Source of the DNA: Sinorhizobium fredii | GTDB taxonomy: Bacteria; Pseudomonadota; Alphaproteobacteria; Rhizobiales; Rhizobiaceae | NCBI RefSeq assembly: GCF_002944405.1 | Contig: NZ_CP024307.1 | Coordinates: forward strand, 330,501 to 394,500 | DNA: 64,000 nt | Reading direction: 5' to 3' | In this document: piece after piece, positions 34,815-44,760 of the stretch | How the letters are laid out: each line of letters opens with the position of its first letter | How positions within the stretch are numbered: position 1 is the first letter of the stretch | Program-made: the position numbers and the translations under genes | Notes under the pieces: generated by a model | Told to the model about the DNA's origin: nothing | The model's database searches: none | What the model saw: only the letters and a program-made list of their open reading frames with translations

Positions 34815-35357
34815 TCAGCGCTCGTAGGTGACCTCGATCGTCGCCTGGTCCAGCGCGTTCGCTCGGGTAAAGAAACCGACCATGGCGGCGGGGGCGTCCT
34901 TGTCGAGAGGAAGCTTGTCGACGGACAGCGCGTAGACCGTGAACTGGTAGCGGTGTGGTCCATGACCTTCCGGCGGGCATGCACCGCCATAGCCGGACGA
35001 ACCGAAATCGGTGCGGCCCTCGATCGCGCCGATCGGAAGCTTTCCGCCTCCGCTCGCCCCATTCGCGAGCTCCGTCGCATCTGCCGGAAGGTTGAATACC
35101 GTCCAATGCCACCAGCCGGAGCCGGTCGGGGCGTCAGGATCATAGGCCATGATCGCGAAGCTCTTGGTGCCCGCGGGCGCGCCCGACCATTGCAATTGCG
35201 GCGAGATGTTCTTGCCGCTGCAGCCGAAGCCGTTGAAGACCTGGGCGTCGGCCATGGTCCTTCCGGCCGCCAAGTCGTTCGAGGTCAGTTTCATTTCGGC
35301 GTGCGCGGCGGTAGCGCCGAGGAAGCTCAGGGCCAGAAGTGTGGTGATGAAGCGCAT
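34815..35357 (-). CDS. YbhB/YbcL family PEBP-like protein, exported
   Basis: A 180-residue protein of the phosphatidylethanolamine-binding-like family. A Sec signal peptide MRFITTLLALSFLGATAAHA (1-20) is followed by the PEBP core: FGCSGKNISPQLQW, MAYDPDAPTGSGWWHWTVFN (ligand pocket) and GPHRYQFTVYAL. Likely periplasmic; the role is unknown. ATG 35357 has AGGAAAG upstream; an upstream Met in frame lacks a site. Confidence 0.92.
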   Translation of the reverse strand: MRFITTLLALSFLGATAAHAEMKLTSNDLAAGRTMADAQVFNGFGCSGKNISPQLQWSGAPAGTKSFAIMAYDPDAPTGSGWWHWTVFNLPADATELANGASGGGKLPIGAIEGRTDFGSSGYGGACPPEGHGPHRYQFTVYALSVDKLPLDKDAPAAMVGFFTRANALDQATIEVTYER

Positions 35358-35492
35358 GGATCTTTCCTGCAGTTGCTGGAGCAATTCCAGGAAAAGTGTG
35401 CAACGGTCTTTCCGTACGGAATTGCGTAGTTTCAGAGGGTTAGGTCAGTTCAGTGTTTCAGGGAAACAATGAGGTGATCTGACAAAGAAACC

Positions 35493-36353
35493 CTATCCCC
35501 AGACGGACACAGCGTCTCTCCTGATCTGCTCAACTTCTGTCCCGATCCGCTCAAAAATTCCGAGATCGCCGCGTACCTCGCGCGGATTGATGCCGAATCG
35601 CTCCTTGAACCTTGCCGAGAACTGCGATGGCGAGTCGTAGCCGACCTCCTGGGCGACATGGGCGATCGGCAGGGTGGTCGTTTGCAGCAGCGCCAGCGCC
35701 CGCGTCATGCGCGTATCGCTCAATGTTTCGGTGAAACTGGTGTTTTCCGCCGCCAGCTTACGCCGAAGCGTGGCCTCGCTCATGTTGAAGCTGCGTGCGG
35801 CCTGGCCGAGGGTCCAGTTGCGGGCAGGCTCGGCTTCGATCATCTGGCGCAGGCGATGCTGCAAAAGGGGATTTCCCTGGACGCCCAATACGGCGCCGCT
35901 CAGAGCAAACCAGGTGATGAGTTCCATCAAGCGGACCGTCGCCACGGGGGCGGGGAGCCTCGAGAAATTTTCCGGGGAGCAGCAGAAGTCAAACAGAGCC
36001 ACGGCCTCGGCGGGCAGGTCCAAAGCCTTCACGGGAAGGGCGGTTCGAGGTGGCGTGATGAAAGCCAGGCGGGCATATGTTTCCTCGAACAACGGACGCG
36101 GTACGGGTAGGATGCGCGCTTCGTAGTTCTGCGGTGCCTTGGGAATGTTCTCCATCGTCATGGGTTGGTGGTCGGGCAACAGGCCAAACTCGCCGGCTGT
36201 GAGCAGCAAAGGCGTGTCGCGGATGACCACGACCTTGTTTCCCGAACGAACATGGATAAGCACCGGGGTGGTGTTCGTCAGGCGATGAAGGCAGGTTCTT
36301 CCGCCCTGGCGGATGACGGCGCCGGCCACAACAGGAGGAGTTTCGTGCTTCAT
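35493..36353 (-). CDS. AraC family transcriptional regulator
   Basis: A 286-residue regulator with an AraC N-terminal sensor (HVRSGNKVVVIRDTPLLLTA) and a C-terminal double HTH at about 190-275: TLGQAARSFNMSEATLRRKL and PIAHVAQEVGYDSPSQFSAR, ending FKERFGINPREVRG. I chose ATG 36353 (MKHETPPVV) with GGGAG upstream; the ten-codon extension to 36383 lacks one. The target is unknown; no adjacent operon on either side looks like a dedicated partner. Confidence 0.9.
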   Translation of the reverse strand: MKHETPPVVAGAVIRQGGRTCLHRLTNTTPVLIHVRSGNKVVVIRDTPLLLTAGEFGLLPDHQPMTMENIPKAPQNYEARILPVPRPLFEETYARLAFITPPRTALPVKALDLPAEAVALFDFCCSPENFSRLPAPVATVRLMELITWFALSGAVLGVQGNPLLQHRLRQMIEAEPARNWTLGQAARSFNMSEATLRRKLAAENTSFTETLSDTRMTRALALLQTTTLPIAHVAQEVGYDSPSQFSARFKERFGINPREVRGDLGIFERIGTEVEQIRRDAVSVWG

Positions 36354-36476
36354 GTGCTGGTCTCCCGATTTGGCGAACGGCAATGACAGTTCCGACGGTC
36401 GATCGCAAGACGCGGGACCCGTGAATCGGTCAGAGCTACTCCGCGCCGGTGGGGGCCGCAGGCACGCTTCCTCCGA

Positions 36477-36980
36477 TCACGGCCGCAGACGCGCCATCGC
36501 GAAGACGTCGGCATATGCTCCGTCGCGCAGCGCATAGGATTTCAACACGCCTTCGGTGACGAAACCGGCATTGCGGTAGAGGCCGATCGCCGCCTCGTTG
36601 TCGGTGAAGACCGTCAGTTCGATGCGTAAAATGCCGAGCCAGCGGTCCGCGGCCTCGGTCAGCGCCTCGAGCAGTGCCTTGCCGATGCCGCGCCGGCGGT
36701 AATCGTCGTGGACCGACATGCCGATGTCGGCCGCATGCCGCCGCCTTCCTTTGTGCCGGTGCAAACCGGCAAGCCCGACAATCTGCCCCTCGAGTTCGGC
36801 GACGATAACCATGTCGTTTTCCGTAAGGCTTTCGAGCCAGCGTCGCGTCTGCTCCGGCGGCGCGAAGGGCAGGCGTAGCGTTCCGGAGCGAATGCCGGGC
36901 AGATCGCGCAAAGCGGCGAGGACTTCCCAGTCGGAGATGGACGCGGCGCGGATATGAAGTGCGGGTGAACCAGCGGTCAT
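36477..36980 (-). CDS. GNAT family N-acetyltransferase
   Basis: A 167-residue acetyl-CoA-dependent acetyltransferase. Motif A is DIGMSVHDDYRRRGIGKAL (about 86-104), and motif B includes RIELTVFTDNEAAIGLYRNA and GF. It is closest in style to the RimI/SpeG-like group of small acetyltransferases; the substrate is unknown. Start ATG 36980 has GGAAAC upstream. It is a monocistronic unit. Confidence 0.9.
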   Translation of the reverse strand: MTAGSPALHIRAASISDWEVLAALRDLPGIRSGTLRLPFAPPEQTRRWLESLTENDMVIVAELEGQIVGLAGLHRHKGRRRHAADIGMSVHDDYRRRGIGKALLEALTEAADRWLGILRIELTVFTDNEAAIGLYRNAGFVTEGVLKSYALRDGAYADVFAMARLRP

Positions 36981-37188
36981 TGTTTCCTCTCTCTTCTCGC
37001 CGAGGAAACAGAGCCGAACCCTGCTTGCCTCGGCAGGGTTGGCATGAAGACGGCTCGCTTAGTGCAACAGGTCTCCCGCACACCCTGAGGTCTGCGTGGT
37101 CACCGGCATCACGAGCGAAAAACGACTGTCCATGGACGGATACTATTCCAGGATGCGGGATGTAGGAAGGGTGTTCGTCAGCACTTTG

Positions 37189-37298
37189 CCCCTCACCCTA
37201 ACCCTCTCCCCGCAAGCGGGGCGAGGGGAATGAAGCGGCGCGGCTTTGTCCCTTCTCCCCGCGAGCGGGGAGAAGGTCGCGGCAGCGGGATGAGGGGC
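37189..37298. repeat. REP-like element in the 350-bp gap before ubiB's 3' end
   Basis: Two modules: CCCTCACCCTAACCCTCTCC + CCGCAAGCGGGGCGAGGGG, and CCTTCTCCCCGCGAGCGGGGAGAAGG with tail TCGCGGCAGCGGGATGAGGGGC. The rest of the gap 36981-37331 holds a small hairpin AACCCTGC...GCAGGGTT near 37016-37040 and no gene that I can support. Confidence 0.85.
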
Positions 37299-37331
37299 TC
37301 AAATGCAAAGCAGCCTGCTTCACTCCACCGG

Positions 37332-38906
37332 TCAAACAAGCTGCCATGCAATGAAAATGAGCGTTGCCGCGATCACCCAGAGCGCCAGCCGACCCGACCG
37401 GGTGTGCCTTGCCTCCGCCCGGCCGATCGCTTCTGCCGTCTCCGGATCGAAGCGCAGGCCATTCTCGGTCATCGCCATGATTTCGGCCGAGAAACGTTCG
37501 GTGCGCGCGGCGATTTCCGGAACGGCTTCGGCGACCCGGAGTGCCGCGTGCAGCCCGTCGCGCAGATCCGTGACGATCCTTTTCGGGCCGAGATTGTCGC
37601 GGATCCATTTCCCGACGACCGGTTCCGACGCCTTCCACATGTTGAACCGCGGGTTGAGCGTGCGGGCGACGCCCTCGACGACGACCATGGTCTTCTGCAG
37701 CATCACGAGCTCGGGGCGCGTCTGCATGTCGAAGAGCTCGGTCACCTCGAAGAGCAGTGTCAAAAGCTTGGCCATCGAGATCGTTTCGGCCGGCTGGCCG
37801 TGGATCGGTTCGCCGATGGCACGGATCGCCTGGGCAAAGCTCGCCGCGTCATGGTGCGAGGGCACGTAGCCCGCCTCGAAATGCACGTCGGCGACGCGCT
37901 GGTAGTCGCGGGTGATGAAGCCGAAGAGGATCTCGGCGAGGAAGCGGCGCTCCTTCTTACCGAGCCGGCCGACGATGCCCATGTCGACCGCAACGATATG
38001 GCCTGCCTCGTCGACGAACAGATTTCCCTGATGCATGTCGGCGTGGAAGAAGCCGTCGCGCAGCGTGTGGCGCAGGAAGGACTGGATCAGCGTTTCGGCG
38101 AGCGTATTGAGGTCGTGGCCGGCGGCCTTCAGGCCCTCGATATCCGACATCTTCACGCCGTCGATCCATTCCATCGTCACGACGTCGCGGCCGGTGCGCT
38201 CCCAGTCGACCTTGGGGACGCGAAAACCGGAATCCTCCTTGGTGTTCTCGCCGAGTTCGGAAAGGGCGGCGGCCTCGAGCCTGAGGTCCATTTCGACCTT
38301 GGTCGTCTGTTCGAGCGTCTTCGTCACCTCGACCGGCCTCAGCCGGCGCGTATAGGGCAGGAACCGTTCCTGCATGCGCGAAACGAGATACATCGCCTCG
38401 ATATCGGCGGCGAAACGCTGGCGCACGCCCGGGCGGATGACCTTGACGGCCACCCTTTCGCGCCTGCCGTCGCGCAGGACGACTGCCGGATGGACCTGGG
38501 CGATTGACGCGGCCGCCATCGCTTCGGAAAACTCGACGAAAAGCGTATCGACGGAGCGGCCGAGCGAGCCTTCAACGGCGGCCCGCGCCTCGCTCTCGGG
38601 AAATGTCGCCATCCGGTCCTGCAGGAGGGAGAGGTCGGCGGCAAGCTCGGCGCCCACGACGTCGGGACGCGTGGCGAGAAACTGGCCGATCTTGACATAG
38701 GAGGGGCCAAGCCGTTCGACGGCCCGGGCGAGCCGGCCGCTGCGCACCTCAAAGCGGGCCCTGCGGCGGGCAAGCAGCCCGGCGAGCCGCTGTACGAAAC
38801 GCGCCAGCGGCGGAAGGTGTTCGGACGGGACCGCTGCAAATGCGTCCTCGCGCGCGAGCACCCAGCCTATCCGCACGAGACGGAAATATGCTCCAGGCGT
38901 GCTCAT
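37332..38906 (-). CDS. ubiB: Ubiquinone biosynthesis kinase-like protein UbiB
   Basis: A 524-residue atypical ADCK/UbiB kinase-like ATPase needed for ubiquinone synthesis. Visible features are the KxGQ motif (YVKIGQFLATRP), the AVKVIRPG lysine, the ExD motif EMDLRLEAAAL, HADMHQGN and the VAVDMG metal loop. A hydrophobic helix (LALWVIAATLIFIAWQ) ends the protein and anchors it to the inner membrane. ATG 38906 is 4 nt after the ubiE stop, so ubiE-ubiB form an operon. Confidence 0.95.
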   Translation of the reverse strand: MSTPGAYFRLVRIGWVLAREDAFAAVPSEHLPPLARFVQRLAGLLARRRARFEVRSGRLARAVERLGPSYVKIGQFLATRPDVVGAELAADLSLLQDRMATFPESEARAAVEGSLGRSVDTLFVEFSEAMAAASIAQVHPAVVLRDGRRERVAVKVIRPGVRQRFAADIEAMYLVSRMQERFLPYTRRLRPVEVTKTLEQTTKVEMDLRLEAAALSELGENTKEDSGFRVPKVDWERTGRDVVTMEWIDGVKMSDIEGLKAAGHDLNTLAETLIQSFLRHTLRDGFFHADMHQGNLFVDEAGHIVAVDMGIVGRLGKKERRFLAEILFGFITRDYQRVADVHFEAGYVPSHHDAASFAQAIRAIGEPIHGQPAETISMAKLLTLLFEVTELFDMQTRPELVMLQKTMVVVEGVARTLNPRFNMWKASEPVVGKWIRDNLGPKRIVTDLRDGLHAALRVAEAVPEIAARTERFSAEIMAMTENGLRFDPETAEAIGRAEARHTRSGRLALWVIAATLIFIAWQLV

Positions 38907-38910
38907 GCGG

Positions 38911-39687
38911 TCAGATCTTCCAGCCGGAATGCAGGGCTGCGATGCCGCCGGTGTAGTTGGTGAAGGAGACGCGGCCAAAGCCGGCAGTGCGGATCATCGC
39001 GGCGAAATCGCGCTGGTCCGGGAACTTGCGGATCGATTCGACCAGATACTGGTAGGGCGCGTCGTCGCCGGTGATGAGCTTGCCGAATTTCGGGATCGCG
39101 TTGAACGACCAGGCGTCATAGAAGCGGTCAAGCAGCGGCATCCCGACCTCGGAGAATTCGAGCACCAGCAGCCGGCCGCCGCGCTTCAGCACGCGATAGG
39201 CCTCCTTGAGCGCCACGTCGATGCGCGGCACGTTGCGAATGCCGAAGGCGATCGTATAGGCATCGAACGAATTTGCCGCAAAGGGCAGGTCCTCGGCATT
39301 CGCCTCGACGAATTCGAGATTGCCGAGAAGCCCCTTTTTCCTGGCGCGCTCGGCCCCGACGGCAAGCATCGAGCCGTTGATGTCGAGCACCGTCGCATGC
39401 GCCTTGCGGCCGGAGGCCTCGACGATGCGGAATGCGATGTCGCCCGTGCCGCCGGCAACGTCGAGGACGCGATAGTCCTCACGGCGCGGCGGGTTGAGCG
39501 CGGCGATCATCGCATCCTTCCAGACGCGGTGGAGACCGGCCGACATGACGTCGTTCATGATGTCGTAGCGCTTGGCGACCTTGTGGAAGACGTCGTTGAC
39601 CAGCGGCTGCTTTTCGCCCGTGCCGACCTCGCGGAAACCGAAGGAGGTCTCCATTCCGCCATCCGTCGATACGCGCTCATCCGTCAT
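38911..39687 (-). CDS. ubiE: Demethylmenaquinone/ubiquinone C-methyltransferase
   Basis: A 258-residue SAM-dependent methyltransferase for the C2 methylation step of ubiquinone synthesis. Motifs are [21 protein letters not shown], the SAM loop [12 protein letters not shown] and [16 protein letters not shown]. The C-terminal [14 protein letters not shown] is diagnostic. ATG 39687 ([10 protein letters not shown]) was chosen over a long upstream open frame that overlaps the mutM promoter region. It is divergent from mutM, an arrangement conserved in rhizobia. Confidence 0.97.
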   Translation of the reverse strand: MTDERVSTDGGMETSFGFREVGTGEKQPLVNDVFHKVAKRYDIMNDVMSAGLHRVWKDAMIAALNPPRREDYRVLDVAGGTGDIAFRIVEASGRKAHATVLDINGSMLAVGAERARKKGLLGNLEFVEANAEDLPFAANSFDAYTIAFGIRNVPRIDVALKEAYRVLKRGGRLLVLEFSEVGMPLLDRFYDAWSFNAIPKFGKLITGDDAPYQYLVESIRKFPDQRDFAAMIRTAGFGRVSFTNYTGGIAALHSGWKI

Positions 39688-39868
39688 ACGAAACTCCACT
39701 TCACGAATTTTGCCGGCACCATAGCGAAATCGCCCCGCACGCGCTATCTCAGCGCGCGGGACATGGCTGCGACATAGCGCATCCGTATAGGCCATCGATG
39801 CTGCCATGGGAATGGTGCGCTCGCCCTGCGGGCGGATGGAATGAACAAAGAGTGAAGGAAGACGGCCG

Positions 39869-40759
39869 ATGCCGGAATTGCCTGAGGTCGAGACGGTCAA
39901 ACGCGGGTTGGCGCCGACGATGGAGGGGGCGCTGCTGGTGCGCGCCGAATTGCGCCGGCCGGACTTGCGCTTTCCCTTTCCTGACAATTTCGCCGCCGCC
40001 GTTTCGGGCCGGCGCATCGTTGCGCTCTCGCGCCGCGCCAAATATCTGATGATCGATCTCGAGGGCGGCGATGTCATCGTCGCGCATCTCGGCATGTCCG
40101 GATCGTTCCGGATCGAAACCGGGGCGGCACCAGCCACGCCCGGCGCGTTCCATCATCCGCGTGGCAAGGACCAGAAGCACGACCATGTGGTCTTCCATCT
40201 CGACGGACACTCCGGCCGGGCGCGGGTGATCTACAATGATCCGCGCCGCTTCGGCTTCATGGATCTGGCACGCCGCGACACGATCGCCGAGCATGCCTTC
40301 TTCCGCGGCCTCGGGGAGGAGCCGACGGGAAATGCCCTCGACGCCACCTATCTGGCCCAGCGCTTCGTCGGCAGGGCGCAGCCACTGAAAGCGGCGCTCC
40401 TCGATCAGAAGACCATTGCCGGGCTTGGCAATATCTATGTGTGCGAGGCGCTGTGGCGCTCGGGCCTGTCGCCGAAACGCGCGGCGGGCACGCTCGTCGA
40501 CAAGCGCGGTCGTCCGAGAAAGACCTTGTCCGCACTTGTCGAGGCGATCCGGGCGGTGATCGCCGATGCGATCGCGGCCGGCGGTTCTTCGCTCAAGGAT
40601 CATATCCAGGCGGATGGCAGCCTCGGCTATTTCCAGCACGCCTTCTCCGTCTATGACCGGGAGGGCGAGGCTTGCCGCAAGCCGGGCTGTGGCGGTACGG
40701 TCGCTCGCATCGTTCAGGCGGGGCGTTCGACCTTCCATTGCCCGCGCTGCCAGAAATAA
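39869..40759 (+). CDS. mutM: Formamidopyrimidine-DNA glycosylase
   Basis: A 296-residue bifunctional DNA glycosylase/AP lyase removing 8-oxoguanine and formamidopyrimidines. The mature N-terminus PELPEVETV carries the catalytic Pro and Glu. The H2TH segment [17 protein letters not shown] and the zinc finger with CRKPGCGG and CPRCQK at the C-terminus are intact. Start ATG 39869. The enoyl-CoA hydratase gene follows after 54 bp on the same strand. Confidence 0.98.
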   Translation: MPELPEVETVKRGLAPTMEGALLVRAELRRPDLRFPFPDNFAAAVSGRRIVALSRRAKYLMIDLEGGDVIVAHLGMSGSFRIETGAAPATPGAFHHPRGKDQKHDHVVFHLDGHSGRARVIYNDPRRFGFMDLARRDTIAEHAFFRGLGEEPTGNALDATYLAQRFVGRAQPLKAALLDQKTIAGLGNIYVCEALWRSGLSPKRAAGTLVDKRGRPRKTLSALVEAIRAVIADAIAAGGSSLKDHIQADGSLGYFQHAFSVYDREGEACRKPGCGGTVARIVQAGRSTFHCPRCQK

Positions 40760-40813
40760 GCGGGGAGGGCCTCAGCGCCTACCCAATCGAGTTCGAAATT
40801 GGAGGAGACGACA

Positions 40814-41587
40814 ATGAGTTACGAGACGCTGCTGGTCGAAACGCGCGGGCGCGTCGGCCTGATCACTCTCAATCGGCCGCAGGCGCTGAACGCACTGAAC
40901 TCGACCCTGATGCGCGAGCTTGACGCGGCGTTGAGGGCCTTCGACGCGGACAAGGGGGTCGGCGCGATCGTCATCACCGGCTCGGAAAAGGCCTTCGCGG
41001 CCGGCGCCGATATCAAGGAAATGCAGTCGCTCGATTTCGTCGACAGCTATCTCGGCGACTTTCTCGGCGGATGGGAACACGTCGCCGGCGCCCGCAAGCC
41101 GATGATTGCCGCCGTGTCGGGCTTTGCGCTTGGCGGCGGCTGCGAGCTTGCGATGATGTGCGACTTCATCATCGCCTCGGAGACGGCGAAATTCGGCCAG
41201 CCGGAGATCACCCTCGGCGTCATTCCCGGCATGGGCGGATCGCAGCGCCTGACGCGCGCGGTCGGCAAGGCGAAGGCGATGGACCTGATTCTGACCGGCC
41301 GCATGATGGACGCGGCAGAGGCGGAGCGGGCCGGCCTCGTTGCGCGCATCGTTGCGCCCGACAAAATGATGGAAGAGGCGCTCGGCGCCGCCGAGAAGAT
41401 CGCCTCCTTCGCGCTTCCGGCGGTGATGATGGCCAAGGAAGCGGTCAACCGCTCGCTGGAAGTAACGCTTGCCGAGGGCCTGCGTTTCGAGCGGCGGCTG
41501 TTCCAGGCGCTTTTCGCCACCGAGGATCAGAAGGAGGGGATGGCCGCCTTCGTGGCGAAGCGCAAGGCGGAATTCAAGCACAGGTGA
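40814..41587 (+). CDS. Enoyl-CoA hydratase
   Basis: A 257-residue crotonase-fold protein. The oxyanion segments are [11 protein letters not shown] and [16 protein letters not shown]; the catalytic glutamates are in GGGCELA and [14 protein letters not shown]. These match short-chain (2E)-enoyl-CoA hydratases of beta-oxidation closely, close to crotonase/FadB1-type rhizobial genes. ATG 40814 follows GGAGGAG by 6 nt. Confidence 0.93.
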   Translation: MSYETLLVETRGRVGLITLNRPQALNALNSTLMRELDAALRAFDADKGVGAIVITGSEKAFAAGADIKEMQSLDFVDSYLGDFLGGWEHVAGARKPMIAAVSGFALGGGCELAMMCDFIIASETAKFGQPEITLGVIPGMGGSQRLTRAVGKAKAMDLILTGRMMDAAEAERAGLVARIVAPDKMMEEALGAAEKIASFALPAVMMAKEAVNRSLEVTLAEGLRFERRLFQALFATEDQKEGMAAFVAKRKAEFKHR

Positions 41588-41620
41588 ATCGGCAAGGTGC
41601 GGGATTTCGCAAAATGCGCG

Positions 41621-41649
41621 TTGACGCGCGGGCGCTTTCCCGCTATACG
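41621..41649 (+). promoter_or_regulatory. Sigma-70-type promoter of rpsT
   Basis: TTGACG (41621-41626), a 17-bp spacer and TATACG (41644-41649). Transcription would start near 41656, giving a leader of about 120 nt before rpsT. Confidence 0.65.
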
Positions 41650-41777
41650 CCGCCCTCAGTTTGAAACGCCATCTCGCATGGCTTTCCGATACTGCTCCCG
41701 AATTGCTTCGATGACAGGTCGCAGTGACCCGGCACGGCGAAGGCGGAGTTCATGTCAGTTTTCGAAGAGAGGCATCA

Positions 41778-42044
41778 ATGGCCAATACAACTTCGGCGAA
41801 AAAGGCGACCCGCAAGATCGCACGCCGTACCGCAGTGAACAAGGCTCGTCGTTCGCGCGTCCGCACCTTCGTCCGCCAGGTTGAAGAGGCGATCGCTTCC
41901 GGCGATCAGGCAGCCGCCGCCGCTGCCCTGAAGGCAGCTCAGCCGGAACTGATGCGCGCCGCCACCAAGGGCGTGCTGCACGCCAACACGGCGTCGCGCA
42001 AAGTGTCCCGTCTGGCCCAGCGCGTGAAGTCGCTTTCGGCCTAA
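41778..42044 (+). CDS. rpsT: 30S ribosomal protein S20
   Basis: An 88-residue, Lys/Arg/Ala-rich protein ([18 protein letters not shown] at the start) that binds 16S rRNA helices early in 30S assembly. Length and composition match the S20 family. ATG 41778 follows AGAGAGG. It is monocistronic, with a good promoter at 41621 and a strong terminator at 42071, and lies just upstream of the dnaA regulatory region. Confidence 0.97.
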   Translation: MANTTSAKKATRKIARRTAVNKARRSRVRTFVRQVEEAIASGDQAAAAAALKAAQPELMRAATKGVLHANTASRKVSRLAQRVKSLSA

Positions 42045-42070
42045 CCCGGCTAAATAATAAGCAGTTGATG

Positions 42071-42100
42071 AAAAGCCCGGCGCGTGCGCCGGGCTTTTCG
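42071..42100 (+). terminator. Rho-independent terminator of rpsT
   Basis: AAAAGCCCGGCGC (42071-42083), GT, GCGCCGGGCTTTT (42086-42098): a perfect 13-bp stem ending in a T run, 27 nt after the rpsT stop. The A/T ends make it active in either direction. Confidence 0.92.
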
Positions 42101-43071
42101 GATTCATAATTCTGCCATGGTCGTGACTAGCCTGCCAGAAGGATGGTTGTGTCAGTGGCGTGACAAAATTATTGAAACAATTTCAAGCGGTTGCGCGAGG
42201 TTGTCACAAGGAATAGGTGTCGGCGGCTTGCCCTCTTCGGGGCGAAGTGAGTCAAGCAGATTTTTATTTTTTTTCTTTTTCGCCAGCTAAACACGGCAGC
42301 AAAAATTAAAACCCTTGATTCAACAGGGATTCTTTCGGGACTCGCAAACCCGCATGCAAAACGCGGCACGAGAGTCAACTGCCAGCGCTTAAGAAGCGGT
42401 AAAAATCGCCATTGATCTTACCCATCGATCCTGCCTAAATGGCTTCCACAGGGGACACGGATCACATCTGTATCAAGGAGGTTTGGAGTCATTTCAACGA
42501 GATGGCTTTGGGCTTTCTGTTCCCTGTGGCGGGGGAAATCCACGTCGCTCAATCAGACAAGTCGAGATGGTGAACCGGGCGATCCGTCGCCGCGGAACGA
42601 GGACATTTCGTCTTAAGGTTGTGTCGTGCGCGGCCCCGATCGGTACTGTGTCGGTGTTCGTTCAAGAGGAAGGAGGCCCGGGCTACCCGCTTCGTACGAG
42701 GGTGCGGCGTAGTCGCTATGAATAGGACCGGATGGCTTGAAAACGGCCACGCGGAATCGATAGGACTACAGCGCCACGCACCTCGTCTCGGTGCGCAAAG
42801 GTCGCTGTAGAGTTTTGAGTGCTGCATGGTTCCGTCCTTGAATCGAAGCCGGTTCAGGGAAGCATGCAGGAGGCGCGAGGGGACATTCGCTTGTTCGAGG
42901 CGAGCGGGTGCGCGCAGCGCGCAGCGGGGCGGGATTATGAGGAGCCCGATTCACTGCGACAGGGCGTCCGTCGGACGCGGCATGGCTTCGGAAGGCGGCC
43001 GTGTCCGATGGATAAAAGAATGACGCCGGCAGCAATGACGGCATCGGACAATGATATTGGAAGGCGGCAAC
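42101..43071 (+). promoter_or_regulatory. Upstream regulatory region and leader of dnaA
   Basis: About 970 bp without a convincing gene. It holds ten GANTC sites (starts 42101, 42249, 42317, 42328, 42339, 42372, 42486, 42754, 42840, 42948), a T-rich tract at 42260-42281, the palindrome TTGAAA-CAA-TTTCAA (42172-42186) and, near its 3' end, a dispersed hairpin repeat. Two short frames (42483-42725, and a 23-codon one from 42501) have no supporting evidence. I could not place the dnaA promoter exactly or find consensus DnaA boxes. Confidence 0.6.
42766..42868. repeat. Dispersed CTACAGCG hairpin repeat upstream of dnaA
   Basis: CTACAGCG (42766-42773) pairs with CGCTGTAG (42803-42810) around an inner ACGCACC/GGTGCGC stem. 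Then comes TTTTGAGTGCTGCATGG and a weaker repeat ending AGCATGCAGG. The same sequence in inverse orientation is at 63512-63610. It would lie in the dnaA leader. Confidence 0.8.
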
Positions 43072-44595
43072 ATGCAGATGAATTTGGCGACGGCGTCTGA
43101 AGGATTTCAGGCCGGAAGCAATCAGTCTCAGGCGGCGGGGGAAAAGCACGACATGCGGCATGACGCACTTTTCGAGCGGGTAAGTGCGCGTCTAAAAGCC
43201 CAGGTCGGTCCGGATGTCTTCGCCAGCTGGTTCGGGCGTCTCAAGCTCCATTCGGTATCGAAAAGCGTCGTGCGCCTGTCGGTGCCGACGACGTTCCTGA
43301 AGTCGTGGATCAACAATCGCTATCTCGATCTGATCACCAATATTTTCCAGCAGGAAGACGGTGAGATCCTGAAAGTGGAGATCCTCGTCCGCACCGCGAC
43401 CCGCGGCCAGCGTCCGGCGGTTCACGAGGAGGCAGCGACTGCGGCAGCCGAACCTGCGCCCGCTGCCCCGGTCCGCCGCACGGCCTCGCCGCAGCCGGTC
43501 GCCGCTGCCGCCGCCACGGTCGCCGCCGCCGCAAAGCCGGCCCAGGCGCCGCTTTTCGGCTCGCCGCTCGACCAGCGCTACAATTTCGAGAGCTTCGTCG
43601 AAGGCTCCTCCAACCGCGTTGCGCTCGCTGCCGCTCGCACCATCGCGGAGGCCGGCGCCGGCGCCGTGCGCTTCAATCCGCTGTTCATTCACTCGAGCGT
43701 CGGCCTCGGCAAGACGCATCTCCTGCAGGCGATCGCACTAGCGGCTCTGCAGAGCGCCCGGGCGCCGCGCGTCGTCTATCTGACGGCCGAATATTTCATG
43801 TGGCGTTTCGCCACCGCGATCCGTGACAACGACGCGCTGTCGCTGAAGGAATCGCTGCGCAACATCGATCTTCTCGTCATCGACGACATGCAGTTCCTGC
43901 AGGGCAAGTCGATCCAGCACGAATTCTGCCATCTCCTGAACATGCTGCTCGACTCGGCCAAGCAGGTGGTCGTGGCGGCGGACCGGGCGCCCTGGGAACT
44001 GGAATCGCTCGATAGCCGCGTTCGCTCGCGCCTGCAGGGCGGCGTGGCGATCGAGATGGAGGGCCCGGACTACGAGATGCGCCTCGAAATGCTGAAGCGC
44101 CGCCTCGAAGCGGCCCGTCAGGACGATGGGTCGCTCGATATTCCGCAGGAAATCCTGTCCCATGTGGCGCGCAACGTCACCGCCAGCGGCCGCGAACTGG
44201 AAGGGGCCTTCAACCAACTCCTCTTCCGCCGCTCCTTCGAGCCGCAGCTGTCGATCGAGCGCGTCGACGAGCTCCTCGGCCATCTCGTCAATGCCGGTGA
44301 GCCGCGCCGCGTTCGCATCGAGGACATCCAACGCATCGTCGCCAAGCATTATAACGTCTCGCGTCAGGAACTCGTCTCGAACCGCCGCACCCGCGTCATC
44401 GTCAAGCCGCGCCAGATCGCCATGTATCTTTCGAAGACGCTGACGCCGCGCTCCTTCCCGGAAATCGGCCGCCGCTTCGGGGGCCGCGATCACACGACCG
44501 TCTTGCACGCGGTGCGCAAGATCGAGGAACTGATCGCGGGCGACACGAAGCTCAGCCACGAGATCGAGCTGCTCAAGCGCCTGATCAATGAATAG
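43072..44595 (+). CDS. dnaA: Chromosomal replication initiator protein DnaA
   Basis: The AAA+ initiator. The N-terminal domain I starts at [21 protein letters not shown] Pro/Ala-rich linker covers about 120-185, then Walker [11 protein letters not shown], Walker [10 protein letters not shown] and the C-terminal DNA-binding signature [16 protein letters not shown]. The start is uncertain: ATG 43072 (507 aa, [11 protein letters not shown]) has GGAAGG at good spacing and is used here; ATG 43153 gives a 480-residue protein that begins like better-known rhizobial DnaA entries. It is followed by a strong terminator, so it is monocistronic. Confidence 0.97.
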   Translation: MQMNLATASEGFQAGSNQSQAAGEKHDMRHDALFERVSARLKAQVGPDVFASWFGRLKLHSVSKSVVRLSVPTTFLKSWINNRYLDLITNIFQQEDGEILKVEILVRTATRGQRPAVHEEAATAAAEPAPAAPVRRTASPQPVAAAAATVAAAAKPAQAPLFGSPLDQRYNFESFVEGSSNRVALAAARTIAEAGAGAVRFNPLFIHSSVGLGKTHLLQAIALAALQSARAPRVVYLTAEYFMWRFATAIRDNDALSLKESLRNIDLLVIDDMQFLQGKSIQHEFCHLLNMLLDSAKQVVVAADRAPWELESLDSRVRSRLQGGVAIEMEGPDYEMRLEMLKRRLEAARQDDGSLDIPQEILSHVARNVTASGRELEGAFNQLLFRRSFEPQLSIERVDELLGHLVNAGEPRRVRIEDIQRIVAKHYNVSRQELVSNRRTRVIVKPRQIAMYLSKTLTPRSFPEIGRRFGGRDHTTVLHAVRKIEELIAGDTKLSHEIELLKRLINE

Positions 44596-44618
44596 GGATA
44601 GGTAAGCTTGTAGTTACG

Positions 44619-44645
44619 AAAAGCCCGGTTCGACCGGGCTTTTTG
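44619..44645 (+). terminator. Rho-independent terminator of dnaA
   Basis: AAAAGCCCGGT (44619-44629), TCG, ACCGGGCTTTT (44633-44643), then more T. It is an 11-bp perfect stem 23 nt after the dnaA stop codon. Confidence 0.92.
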
Positions 44646-44706
44646 TTGGCCGGCACCCGCGGGTGTGCGTGGCATGCGGCTTGCCCCGTGTTTTTTTCGC
44701 CGCGCT

Positions 44707-44734
44707 TGTCGGCTATCTCTTTCGTCATTCGTCT
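44707..44734 (+). promoter_or_regulatory. Candidate ECF42-type promoter of the DGPF-sigma operon
   Basis: TGTCGG (44707-44712), a 17-bp spacer and CGTCTA (44730-44735), 26 bp before the DGPF gene start. The identical motif and spacer recur at 46415. ECF42 sigma factors are described as recognising TGTCGA-like -35 and CG(A/T)C -10 elements. Confidence 0.55.
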
Positions 44735-44760
44735 ATTCAATCGAAGCGGGAGAGGTCTCG

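Noticed and set aside
42501..42572. A 23-codon frame starting ATG 42501 in the dnaA leader
   Set aside because: The AAGGAGG tract is more than 18 nt upstream of the ATG and the peptide has no conserved feature.
42101..43071. Origin of replication next to dnaA
   Set aside because: I found no cluster of TTATCCACA-type DnaA boxes; only weak partial matches (for example TTCCACAGG near 42439). In rhizobia oriC is commonly not at dnaA.
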